The notes: a model not told the origin generated them from the sequence alone. A DNA stretch of 12,929 nucleotides from an uncultured Bacilli bacterium (GCA_947588865.1 CANPYQ010000029.1:1-12929); one strand, 5' to 3'. Shown: positions 1 through 6,144, numbered from the stretch's first letter. Program-made: numbers and translations.

Positions 1-159
1 ATTAAGCATTATATCTAAATCGTCATCATTTATAAATTTACTTTCTAATTCTTTTTTTATTTTATTTATACCTAAAACTTTTATTTTTAAATATAAAAAT
101 ATTCCTATGATCATTACTACATTTAAAGTCAATGATATTCCTAAAATTAAATAAATCAT
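1..159 (-). CDS. Small membrane protein of the putative provirus, C-terminus cut off by window edge
   Basis: Fifty-three codons are open from an ATG at 157-159 to the left edge, so the gene is partial. A GAGGGGTG ribosome binding site sits about 8 nt before the ATG. Residues 2 to about 24 form one strongly hydrophobic segment (starts MIYLILGI, ends IGIFLYL), followed by a Lys/Glu-rich stretch and then an Asp-rich stretch. This is a single-pass membrane protein with no recognised domain. It follows the 51-residue gene by 12 nt in the same leftward run as the coat-like gene, so a minor virion or assembly protein is possible. That role is inferred from position only. Confidence 0.6.
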   Translation of the reverse strand, partial: MIYLILGISLTLNVVMIIGIFLYLKIKVLGINKIKKELESKFINDDDLDIMLN

Positions 160-171
160 TTATTACACCCC

Positions 172-327
172 TCAATCATATAAATAACTATTATCTGTTA
201 TCATTAATAACTTTAACTTTTTAGAAAAATTAACTTTATTAACAAATTTTCTCATTAAACTATAAGAATTAAATTTTTTGATAAAAATTTCATTAGTATT
301 TAAATTTAATAACTCAACTTCATACAT
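172..327 (-). CDS. 51-residue hypothetical protein of the putative provirus
   Basis: The chosen start is the ATG at 325-327 (MYEVELLN...), which lies inside the end of the upstream 25-residue gene. The two overlap by 8 nt, so translational coupling is likely, and the nearby GTGG is only a weak ribosome binding site. A longer reading from a TTG at 358-360 is possible, but it would run through the upstream gene and adds only a hydrophobic leader. The product is soluble and Lys/Asn-rich. Its pattern (short beta-like N-terminus, then FNSYSLMRKFVNK, then a hydrophobic strand) resembles the 71-residue protein at 1117-1332, suggesting two distant relatives. The function is not recognised. Confidence 0.55.
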   Translation of the reverse strand: MYEVELLNLNTNEIFIKKFNSYSLMRKFVNKVNFSKKLKLLMITDNSYLYD

Positions 328-397
328 TTTTATTACCACTTTTCTTAAAAATAATAACAAGTAAAATAATAAAAGCTATAATCGATAAAATAAGCAT
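320..397 (-). CDS. 25-residue single-pass membrane peptide, possible minor coat protein
   Basis: This ORF is easy to miss because of its length. It starts at ATG 395-397, 5 nt after a perfect AGGAGG, the strongest ribosome binding site in the left region, and ends at TGA 320-322. About the first 17 residues are almost wholly hydrophobic (MLILSIIAF then IILLVIIF), followed by a short polar tail KKSGNKNV. Its size, single membrane segment and position just after the coat-gene terminator match the small minor coat proteins of filamentous phages (pVII/pIX type, about 30 residues). Such peptides carry too little sequence for a homology call, so the role is inferred. That it is translated is well supported by the binding site and the overlap with the next gene. 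Confidence 0.55.
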   Translation of the reverse strand: MLILSIIAFIILLVIIFKKSGNKNV

Positions 398-411
398 AAA
401 AACCTCCTAAA

Positions 412-447
412 AAACAATTAAGGGGGAAACTCAAAAGCTTCCCCCTT
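412..447 (-). terminator. Intrinsic terminator after the coat-like gene
   Basis: A perfect 9-bp stem (420-428 with 439-447, core GGGGG/CCCCC) with a 10-nt loop starts 6 nt after the coat-like stop codon. On the minus strand it is followed by AATTG and six T. The T run leads directly into the AGGAGG of the 25-residue gene, so the structure may cut expression of downstream genes relative to the coat gene, as the terminator behind gene VIII does in Ff phages. Confidence 0.8.
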
Positions 448-453
448 GAGTTA

Positions 454-633
454 CTATCTATGAATAACTCTAGCAACAACTCTGAAACCAACAAATGCTA
501 AACTTATACCTATAAATACACTAACAAGTGGATTAGCAAGCATAAAATTGCATATTGAAGTAGCGCACTTTAGTAACCACTCTAATACACCAGTGGCAAC
601 ACCAAGTAAGCTATCTACAGAAACACTTTCCAT
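454..633 (-). CDS. 59-residue coat-like membrane protein, candidate filamentous-phage major coat protein
   Basis: The start is ATG 631-633 with an AGGGGG ribosome binding site about 9 nt upstream, and the stop is TAG 454-456. The protein has an acidic N-terminus (E2, D7), hydrophobic segments at about 9-33 and 36-51, and a basic end with arginines at 51, 55 and 59 plus His58. This acidic, hydrophobic, basic layout and length are those of filamentous-phage pVIII-type major coat proteins. No separate cleavable signal peptide is obvious. By hand count the gene is about 35 percent G+C, visibly richer than its surroundings. It is followed at once by a strong terminator and then by tiny membrane-protein genes, an order typical of inoviruses. 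A holin or other small phage membrane protein is the main alternative. Confidence 0.6.
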   Translation of the reverse strand: MESVSVDSLLGVATGVLEWLLKCATSICNFMLANPLVSVFIGISLAFVGFRVVARVIHR

Positions 634-661
634 TAGCCAAAACCCCCTTTAATCTTTTATA

Positions 662-717
662 TAAAAACGGAGAGAAAGTAGGTAGTGAGATTGAATCCAC
701 ACAAAATTCCGTTTTTA
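662..717. other. Long perfect hairpin upstream of the coat-like gene
   Basis: A 10-bp perfect stem (662-671 with 708-717, core AAAAACGGA) encloses a 36-nt loop. The loop can form its own bulged hairpin (GTGAGAT against ATCCAC around 685-700). Both outer arms end in runs of A/T, so it could terminate transcription on either strand. It lies between the 55-residue gene and the coat-like gene. It may be a terminator, an RNA processing site, or a structure acting on single-stranded phage DNA; the sequence does not decide. Confidence 0.5.
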
Positions 718-720
718 CTA

Positions 721-888
721 TTATTTACGAGAATTAGAATTCGAAATAGACAAAAGTTCTAACTCAGCTCGATCTAGAAAAACTAATTTTTCATAGTTAG
801 AAGTGAGTTTAATAACTATAACTTGATAATCATTACCTTCTTTAGATTTTCGAGTTTCTAATGTAGCATCTAACTTTGTAGCTTCCAT
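721..888 (-). CDS. 55-residue small protein of the putative provirus
   Basis: The start is ATG 886-888 with a strong AGGAGGG ribosome binding site, and the stop is TAA 721-723. The product is hydrophilic with a central beta-like run (YQVIVIKLT) and then KLVFLDRAELELL, with no membrane segment. It sits just upstream of the coat-like gene, the place where filamentous phages often keep the single-stranded-DNA-binding protein. The short beta-rich pattern would allow such a role, but no motif proves it, so it is left as a hypothetical protein. The binding site and codon structure make it a real gene. Confidence 0.65.
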   Translation of the reverse strand: MEATKLDATLETRKSKEGNDYQVIVIKLTSNYEKLVFLDRAELELLSISNSNSRK

Positions 889-971
889 TTCTTACCCTCC
901 TCTCTTAATTAAAAGATAACACTAAAAAATCGTACTTTCACGAAAATAAAAAATTTTTTTAAGTTAGTAAC

Positions 972-1001
972 AAACAAAGAGTTAAATTAAACTCTTTGTT
1001 T
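972..1001. other. 12-bp perfect hairpin in provirus intergenic region
   Basis: The arms 972-983 and 990-1001 (AAACAAAGAGTT and its complement) pair perfectly around a 6-nt loop. Neither strand carries a convincing T tail directly after it, so it does not look like a plain terminator. It lies in the 228-nt gap (889-1116) between two provirus genes, next to a second long hairpin. Confidence 0.5.
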
Positions 1002-1029
1002 TAATACAACATTATAATTATGAAATCTA

Positions 1030-1077
1030 AAAAGCAAGGGTCTAGATGAACTCGCTTCTTAGCTCGCCCTTGCTTTT
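1030..1077. other. 11-bp perfect hairpin with 26-nt loop
   Basis: The arms 1030-1040 and 1067-1077 (AAAAGCAAGGG and its complement) are perfect. The 26-nt loop contains a TCTAGA palindrome and two direct CTCGC copies. On the minus strand it lies 40 nt after the 71-residue gene and ends in TTTTT, so it may terminate that gene. The large loop and the neighbouring hairpin also fit a replication origin or packaging signal of a single-stranded-DNA phage. Confidence 0.5.
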
Positions 1078-1116
1078 AATCTTTCAACTTTACAAAACTG
1101 AGGATAAAAGAAAAAA

Positions 1117-1332
1117 CTAACAAAAAGTTGCTAGTTTAAATTTTTTATTATCAATGATGATAGTAATAACATTTGAATTACTAACTTTATAATTACGAAC
1201 TAAATCACATAACCTAAAATTAATATATCTAGATAATTCATTGAAATCATCAAAATAACAAACTACTTCATCATTTAAATCATAAAGTACAAAGAAATTA
1301 TTATTTCTAAAATCTTTAGAAGTATAGCTCAC
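1117..1332 (-). CDS. 71-residue small protein, possible regulator, at the provirus right end
   Basis: It begins at GTG 1330-1332, 4 to 5 nt after AAAGGA, and is the rightmost gene of the putative provirus, 26 nt from the tRNA remnant. The N-terminal strand pattern (FFVLYDLNDEVVCYF) is followed by DDFNELSRYINF then RLCDLVRNYK, which reads like a short helix-turn-helix, and then another strand (VITIIIDNKKFKL). A DNA-binding regulator is therefore possible but unproven. The overall pattern resembles the 51-residue protein at 172-327. Nothing in it suggests an integrase. Confidence 0.55.
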   Translation of the reverse strand: MSYTSKDFRNNNFFVLYDLNDEVVCYFDDFNELSRYINFRLCDLVRNYKVSNSNVITIIIDNKKFKLATFC

Positions 1333-1349
1333 TATATCCTTTCTAGATT

Positions 1350-1355
1350 ATTATA
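1350..1355 (-). promoter_or_regulatory. Possible -10 element of the 71-residue gene
   Basis: A perfect TATAAT lies 17 nt before the GTG start. No good -35 is seen: the 17-nt-spaced hexamer is CCGGTA, inside the tRNA remnant. Confidence 0.35.
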
Positions 1356-1358
1356 TGT

Positions 1359-1384
1359 GGGTCCGAATCCCGTACCGGTCACCA
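1359..1384 (+). other. Displaced tRNA 3' end, putative attachment site (attR-like)
   Basis: The fragment reads as the last 26 nt of a tRNA: GGG, 7-nt T-loop TCCGAAT (1362-1368), CCCGT, the acceptor 3' strand ACCGGTC (1374-1380), discriminator A and CCA (1382-1384). The 5' body of a tRNA (it would begin GACCGGT) is absent upstream, where provirus genes lie instead. Elements that integrate into tRNA genes rebuild the gene at one end and leave the old 3' end at the other, as seen here. The T-loop has C where position 55 is nearly always T, acceptable in a non-functional remnant. The isotype cannot be read. Confidence 0.7.
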
Positions 1385-1395
1385 TTTATGAAATT

Positions 1396-1419
1396 AAGCC
1401 ATTTTATATGGTTTTTTTT
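1396..1419 (+). terminator. Terminator of the tRNA whose 3' remnant lies just upstream
   Basis: A 7-bp stem (1396-1402 with 1408-1414, one G-T pair) with loop TTTAT is followed by a run of eight T on the plus strand. It lies 11 nt after the CCA and so marks the original downstream flank of the tRNA gene, which supports 1384 as the element border. From here to 1484 no gene is seen. Confidence 0.65.
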
Positions 1420-1483
1420 GTTATCAAATCTGTGAATACATGCGTTCAAATATAATACCATAGTGGTTTAATCCAAATAGTTC

Positions 1484-1509
1484 AAAAAAAGAACAATCAC
1501 TTGTTCTTT
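1484..1509 (-). terminator. Terminator of the cdsA-rseP-ABC operon, containing the stop codon
   Basis: A perfect 9-bp stem (1488-1496 with 1501-1509, AAAGAACAA) with a 4-nt loop is followed by seven T on the minus strand. The TGA stop of the permease gene (1497-1499) lies inside the loop. Confidence 0.85.
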
Positions 1510-2819
1510 ATCGATTTAAAAATCTTTTTCCACATTCCAGATTGTGAATAATTAAGTATTCCAACCTTATAAATCCTAAGACCATATTTTATTAATAAAA
1601 ATATTGTAATAATCATTATAAATATTGAAACTGTAATTTCAATTAATCCTATTTGACCTAAGACTAATAAAGATGGTGAAAGCACAGCAGATATAAGTGG
1701 AACAAAAGATAATATTTTTATAAAGAATGAGCCCTTAAACATTCCAGCCATTATAGATAGATAATATCCTAATAATAAGATAATCATGATAGGTGCTTGA
1801 ACTTGCTGATAATCTTCTGTATTAGTAGTCATAGATGCTAATATACCTGCTATTAAAGAATATGCAACAAATGTCAAAATCATAAGAATAATGGTAAAAA
1901 TTAATATTAAAATAAATTTATCTCCCATTCCTCCAGTAGTCAATGATTTAAATGCATTTCCTATCGTACTAGCTACTCCATTAATTATTGAATCACCACC
2001 GATAAATTTTCTTACCAGTAATCCTATAGCTCCGTATGCAATCATTAAAATAAGCTGTAATATTATAAATAAATTATTGGCTACAACTTTTGCTGCAAAA
2101 TGAGTTTTAGGAGATACATTTGAAATTATTATTTCCATGCTTTTTGTTGATTTTTCATCGTTTATTTCTGAACCTATAAATTGTACTAAAAATATAGTAA
2201 GCATAAAAAACGGAAGTACTATAAATGGAAATACCGTAGTCATAATCATTTCTACATCTTCATCTTCACTAGTTATATCTTCATCTAAAATTTCTCTTTC
2301 TATTTCTATTGGAGTTGTTATTTTATTATATTGTTCTTGAGTTAGACCTATAGAATTTAAAGTATACAAACTAGCTGTTTGAGTAAGTGAACTACTAATC
2401 AACTGATAATCATATGAATCTATAGTAGAAAGAGATATCAATTTAGAAATTATATTTTTTTCATCATTATAGTATATTTGAGCAATTAAAGATTTATCTT
2501 CTTTTTTTATTAATTCTTTAAGTTCATCAATAGATTTATCAGATAAAATTACTTCATATGATATATTGTCTTCTCCATATATACTAGTCTCATAATAATT
2601 TAAGTTTTGTTTAAAATCTTCATAGATTGAATTGGTCTCATCAATTACATAAATTTTTCTTTTAGAATCAAAATCTCCACCAAAAAGAGTTATTATACTA
2701 TCAATATTTATTACAGCTATAAGTAGAAGAGCAACTACTATATTAGCAATCAAAAACCACTTAGATTTTAATTTTTTCTTTAAACTTACATTTATTAAAA
2801 AATTTAATTTACTTCTCAT
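1497..2819 (-). CDS. ABC-2 type exporter permease, NatB/YhaP-like
   Basis: This 440-residue membrane protein is the permease partner of the ATPase encoded directly upstream. One N-terminal membrane segment (about 20-40) is followed by a large outside domain (about 45-190), then by about five hydrophobic segments from about 192 to the end, with short basic loops between. This is the layout of the NatB/YhaP family of ABC-2 exporters, and the length is typical (about 400-440). The start ATG 2817-2819 overlaps the ATPase gene by 11 nt, with TAGGAG as ribosome binding site, so the two are coupled. The substrate is unknown: NatAB exports sodium, but many relatives move other compounds. It is the last gene of the operon. 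Confidence 0.8.
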   Translation of the reverse strand: MRSKLNFLINVSLKKKLKSKWFLIANIVVALLLIAVINIDSIITLFGGDFDSKRKIYVIDETNSIYEDFKQNLNYYETSIYGEDNISYEVILSDKSIDELKELIKKEDKSLIAQIYYNDEKNIISKLISLSTIDSYDYQLISSSLTQTASLYTLNSIGLTQEQYNKITTPIEIEREILDEDITSEDEDVEMIMTTVFPFIVLPFFMLTIFLVQFIGSEINDEKSTKSMEIIISNVSPKTHFAAKVVANNLFIILQLILMIAYGAIGLLVRKFIGGDSIINGVASTIGNAFKSLTTGGMGDKFILILIFTIILMILTFVAYSLIAGILASMTTNTEDYQQVQAPIMIILLLGYYLSIMAGMFKGSFFIKILSFVPLISAVLSPSLLVLGQIGLIEITVSIFIMIITIFLLIKYGLRIYKVGILNYSQSGMWKKIFKSIKNK

Positions 2820-3708
2820 ATGACTCTCCTACTTTTGAAATAAATATATCATTTAAACTTGGCTCTTCTACAACAAATTTAGTTATATTCGGATATTTAG
2901 ATATAAATTTAAATACATGGCTTGCAACTTCTTTAGATGATATTGTTATTTCATATTCATCAGATTTTTCTAATACTTTTTCAACCCCTTTAATTTTATT
3001 TAACCCATCTATATCAATGTCGCCTTTAAGAAATATATTTTTCTTTCTAAAATTTTCCTTTATATCTTTTATATTACCAGATAAAACAGTTTTTCCATTT
3101 ACGAGTATTACTAATTTCTTACAAAATAATTCGACATGTTCCATCCTATGCGATGAAAATATTATTATACTACCATTTTTAGATAAATCTAGTATTTCAT
3201 TTTTAAACAATTCTATATTGAACGGATCAAGTCCAGAAAATGGTTCATCTAATATAAGTAATTTTGGTTTATTTAGTATAGCTGTTATAAACTGTATTTT
3301 CTGTTGATTACCCTTAGATAATTCTTTTATTTTTTTATTTTTATAATTACTTATTCCAAATTTATCTAATAAGTAATCAAGCCTTTCAAGTATTTTATCA
3401 TTACTCATACCCTTTAAAGCCCCAAAATATATTGCTTGTTCCTTTACAGTAAGTTTAGTGAGTAAACTTCTTTCCTCAGTTAAAAAACCAATATTATCTG
3501 TTACAGTATAATCTATATTTTTACCATCAAGTGTAATTTTACCTGATGACTTATCTAAAAGCCCCATAATCATCCTAAATGTAGTTGTTTTTCCTGCTCC
3601 ATTTACTCCTAAAAGACCAAATATTTCACCATCATTAACTTCAAATGAAAGATCATCTACTGCCTTAAAATCTCCATAATATTTTGTTACATGTTCCAAT
3701 TTTAACAT
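2809..3708 (-). CDS. ABC transporter ATP-binding protein, NatA/YhaQ-like
   Basis: The 299-residue ATPase drives the permease encoded next. Walker A is GVNGAGKTT (K40), the signature is LSKGNQQ (about 130-136), Walker B is LLILDEP (about 150-156), and the switch histidine is in FSSHRMEH (H187). At the usual Q-loop place it has LTEER rather than a glutamine, a variant familiar from YhaQ-like proteins (LPEER). The C-terminal part (about 215-299, ending EEPSLNDIFISKV) matches the small DUF4162-type extension of this family. It starts at ATG with a GAGGTG binding site, 9 nt after rseP. The family is sure; the substrate is not. Confidence 0.88.
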   Translation of the reverse strand: MLKLEHVTKYYGDFKAVDDLSFEVNDGEIFGLLGVNGAGKTTTFRMIMGLLDKSSGKITLDGKNIDYTVTDNIGFLTEERSLLTKLTVKEQAIYFGALKGMSNDKILERLDYLLDKFGISNYKNKKIKELSKGNQQKIQFITAILNKPKLLILDEPFSGLDPFNIELFKNEILDLSKNGSIIIFSSHRMEHVELFCKKLVILVNGKTVLSGNIKDIKENFRKKNIFLKGDIDIDGLNKIKGVEKVLEKSDEYEITISSKEVASHVFKFISKYPNITKFVVEEPSLNDIFISKVGESYEK

Positions 3709-3717
3709 AATACACCT

Positions 3718-4980
3718 CTAAAATAATCTTAATATATCATTATAAGTTACTATAACCATTAAAATCATTAGCAATATAAAACCAATATTATGTATTGTAT
3801 TTTCTACCTTTGGATCTACTCTACTACCCTTTAGCTTCTCAATTATAATAAATAATATATGTCCACCATCAAAAGCTGGAAGTGGTAATAAATTTATAAA
3901 CCCAACATTAATACAAATTAAACATAATAGTGAAATTAAATTCGCAAATCCATAATGTGAATAAACGCTTACAACATTAAATATTCCAACTGGTCCGGAT
4001 AACATATTTAAACTTATTTTCCCTGTTATTAAGTATAAAACAGTAAATATCATCTGTTCAATTGTACTGAAAAACTTAGAAAATGCATATTTAATAGCAG
4101 TTAAAAATCCCTTTGATTTCTTCCCAGTTATATCAAATCCATAACTATACCCTAATAATTCATCTTTATTATTTTCTTTTATATCTATATTTACTTCTTT
4201 TATATTTCCATCATCTGACTTAACTGTGAGTAATAAACTATCATTATTAATTTTGGATAGTTCGGTTAAAAGTTGTGAATAAGTATTTATTTTTATTCCA
4301 TCAATAGAAATAATTTTATCACCTATTAATATGTCATCTACATCTGATTCAATAACTTTTAAATTATCTACTTTGATACCATAATCTTTACCATATATAA
4401 GATTATTTTTACCTACACTAATTGGTTTAATTTTTATATCTTTTTTCACACCAGTTTTATCTTTTACTGTCATATTAAAATCTTTACCTAATGCAACAGT
4501 CATTTCAAGAGCTAATTTATCATAATTGTTAACGAAATTATCATTAATAGCAACTATTTTATCATTATTATCCAATCCCTTAATATTACTATTATCTACA
4601 TAAACATTATTTAATGATACTGTATTAAATAACCCTATAAAGAAATATAGACAAATTGCTAATAAAAAATTCATCATTACTCCTGCTACCATAATCATAA
4701 ATCTTTGAAATGCTGTTTTATACTGCAAATTTTTTTCTTTTGGAATATTTTCATCAACATCAACTTCTTCACCAGCCATTTGAACAAATCCACCTATTGG
4801 AAAAAGTCTAATACAGTAATTAGTTTCATCATTTTTCCTCTTAAATTTTATAATTTTTGGCCCCATGCCAATGGAAAACTCATAAACATAAACTCCATAT
4901 TTTTTAGCAAACATAAAATGTCCAAGTTCGTGTATAAACACCGTTATTCCAAGTATTAAAATAAAATATATAATTGTCAT
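3718..4980 (-). CDS. rseP: Site-2-type intramembrane metalloprotease RseP/RasP
   Basis: This 420-residue zinc protease of the cell membrane cuts membrane-embedded substrates; in Bacillus, RasP processes anti-sigma factors and leftover signal peptides. The first membrane segment carries the zinc site HELGH (H17, E18, H21), and the C-terminal part has NLLPLPAFDGGH with the third ligand D371. Between them lie a second segment with MNFLLA (about 95-115) and a PDZ-like region (about 120-270, containing IIGDK-type turns). The length is as expected for RasP. The start ATG 4978-4980 has GAGGTGA before it and lies 9 nt after cdsA, its usual companion. In many Bacilli dxr sits between cdsA and rasP; here it is absent. 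Confidence 0.93.
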   Translation of the reverse strand: MTIIYFILILGITVFIHELGHFMFAKKYGVYVYEFSIGMGPKIIKFKRKNDETNYCIRLFPIGGFVQMAGEEVDVDENIPKEKNLQYKTAFQRFMIMVAGVMMNFLLAICLYFFIGLFNTVSLNNVYVDNSNIKGLDNNDKIVAINDNFVNNYDKLALEMTVALGKDFNMTVKDKTGVKKDIKIKPISVGKNNLIYGKDYGIKVDNLKVIESDVDDILIGDKIISIDGIKINTYSQLLTELSKINNDSLLLTVKSDDGNIKEVNIDIKENNKDELLGYSYGFDITGKKSKGFLTAIKYAFSKFFSTIEQMIFTVLYLITGKISLNMLSGPVGIFNVVSVYSHYGFANLISLLCLICINVGFINLLPLPAFDGGHILFIIIEKLKGSRVDPKVENTIHNIGFILLMILMVIVTYNDILRLF

Positions 4981-4989
4981 AAATCACCT

Positions 4990-5790
4990 CTAAATAATTT
5001 CTATAAAGAATGAAAAAGTTAAAACCACAAAAATTATACTGTCAAGTCTGTCGAGTATTCCACCGTGTCCTGGCATTATATTTGAAAAATCTTTTTCATG
5101 GTAAATTCTTTTTATTGCTGAGAAAAATAAATCTCCCAACTGTCCTACTATACTTAAAAACAAAATAATAGTTGAAATTAATACTGGAGATATGTTAGAA
5201 TCTATCACTGTAGTAAAATATACTGTGCAAACAAATGTACAAACTAAACTCCCACCTATAGTTCCTTCCCACGTCTTTTTAGGGGAAATATTTTCTAATA
5301 ATTTATTTTTACCAATTAACCTACCTATAAAATAAGCATATGAATCAGTTATTATAGTTATTAAAAATAAGAAAATCATTATTTTTAAGTCAATGCTTCT
5401 ATAAACATAAAATAATGACATAGAGAAACCTAAAAAGAAAACACCACCTAGTAAATAAAATGCATCCTTTATATTATATACTTTTTCATTATGATATAAA
5501 ACCACTGGTAATAATATTACTAAAAATAATGCAGAAATTAACCTATAATCCAAATAAAAATTTGCATTATTATTTAAAGTATTATAAAAATATAAAAGAG
5601 AAATCATTAAATATGAAATTAATCTTATAAAATCAGGAAATTTTTTTGCTTTTTCCCTTATTTTCATAAATTCTCTTAATCCAAGTAATGTTAACACATA
5701 AAATGCTAAATTAAAATAAATTCCACCTAAAATAACTATAGGAATAAATATTATAAAAGCAACAGTAGCACTTAGTATTCTTTGCCTCAT
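4990..5790 (-). CDS. cdsA: Phosphatidate cytidylyltransferase CdsA
   Basis: CdsA makes CDP-diacylglycerol from phosphatidic acid and CTP at the membrane, the branch point for phosphatidylglycerol and related lipids. The protein is 266 residues with about eight hydrophobic segments and ends with the full family signature: S-A-I-K-R, KD, then MPGHGGILDRLD. Upstream it has KKTWEGTIGG, also typical. The ATG at 5788-5790 (MRQRIL) is preferred over two in-frame GTG codons 4 and 7 nt upstream, because AAGGATGTGG is properly spaced only for the ATG. It is the first gene of a four-gene operon with its own promoter. The usual upstream partner uppS is not here. Confidence 0.93.
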   Translation of the reverse strand: MRQRILSATVAFIIFIPIVILGGIYFNLAFYVLTLLGLREFMKIREKAKKFPDFIRLISYLMISLLYFYNTLNNNANFYLDYRLISALFLVILLPVVLYHNEKVYNIKDAFYLLGGVFFLGFSMSLFYVYRSIDLKIMIFLFLITIITDSYAYFIGRLIGKNKLLENISPKKTWEGTIGGSLVCTFVCTVYFTTVIDSNISPVLISTIILFLSIVGQLGDLFFSAIKRIYHEKDFSNIMPGHGGILDRLDSIIFVVLTFSFFIEII

Positions 5791-5811
5791 TTTCACCACA
5801 TCCTTACTATA

Positions 5812-5840
5812 ATTATAATATATAAATAACTTTATTACAA
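5812..5840 (-). promoter_or_regulatory. Housekeeping promoter of the cdsA operon
   Basis: On the minus strand TTGTAA (5835-5840) and a perfect TATAAT (5812-5817) are 17 nt apart, about 21 nt before the cdsA start and after the khpA terminator. Confidence 0.65.
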
Positions 5841-5876
5841 TAAATAAAATTATAATTACTAAAAATAATTTATAAT

Positions 5877-5901
5877 AAAAAAATTGGATTTTTCCAATTT
5901 T
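5877..5901 (-). terminator. Terminator of rpsP-khpA, overlapping the khpA stop
   Basis: A 9-bp perfect stem (5880-5888 with 5893-5901, AAAATTGGA) with a TTTT loop is followed by further T on the minus strand. It includes two bases of the khpA stop codon and separates this unit from cdsA. Confidence 0.75.
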
Positions 5902-6142
5902 ATAAAGAATCTATATTTATTCTAACTCTACCTAATTTTTTTATATAAGCAGCAGCTTGTACAATAGTACGTATTGCATTAGCAATATTTCCACCTTTTC
6001 CAATAATAATACTTATATAATCACTAGGAACTAGAACTTGAATAATAATATCTCCTTCGGATTCAATTTGCTTTACGCTAATGTCATCCACATTAGGTAA
6101 TAATTCTTTTATTAAATATTCAGTTAGACAAATTAATTCCAT
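5900..6142 (-). CDS. khpA: KH-domain RNA-binding protein KhpA
   Basis: This 80-residue protein is almost entirely one KH domain, with the RNA-contacting GxxG loop as IGKGG (about residues 47-51), followed by a helix (NAIRTIVQAAAYI). KhpA works with KhpB (EloR/Jag) in Firmicutes as an RNA chaperone affecting cell elongation and division. The length and the position directly after rpsP (2 nt gap) are the normal arrangement, so the call is firm. The ribosome binding site is weak (GCAGG), so coupling to rpsP translation is likely. Unlike the usual order, rimM and trmD do not follow. Confidence 0.92.
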   Translation of the reverse strand: MELICLTEYLIKELLPNVDDISVKQIESEGDIIIQVLVPSDYISIIIGKGGNIANAIRTIVQAAAYIKKLGRVRINIDSL

Positions 6143-6144
6143 GA

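Noticed and set aside
328..360. Longer N-terminus for the 51-residue provirus protein from a TTG codon
   Set aside because: The region codes for the 25-residue membrane peptide in another frame, and no binding site precedes the TTG.
1333..1384. A complete tRNA gene ending at 1384
   Set aside because: No D-arm, anticodon arm or 5' acceptor strand GACCGGT is found upstream; that space holds a provirus gene.
1891..2340. Two plus-strand ORFs inside the ABC permease gene
   Set aside because: They are antisense shadows of a well supported membrane-protein gene and have no ribosome binding site or domain.
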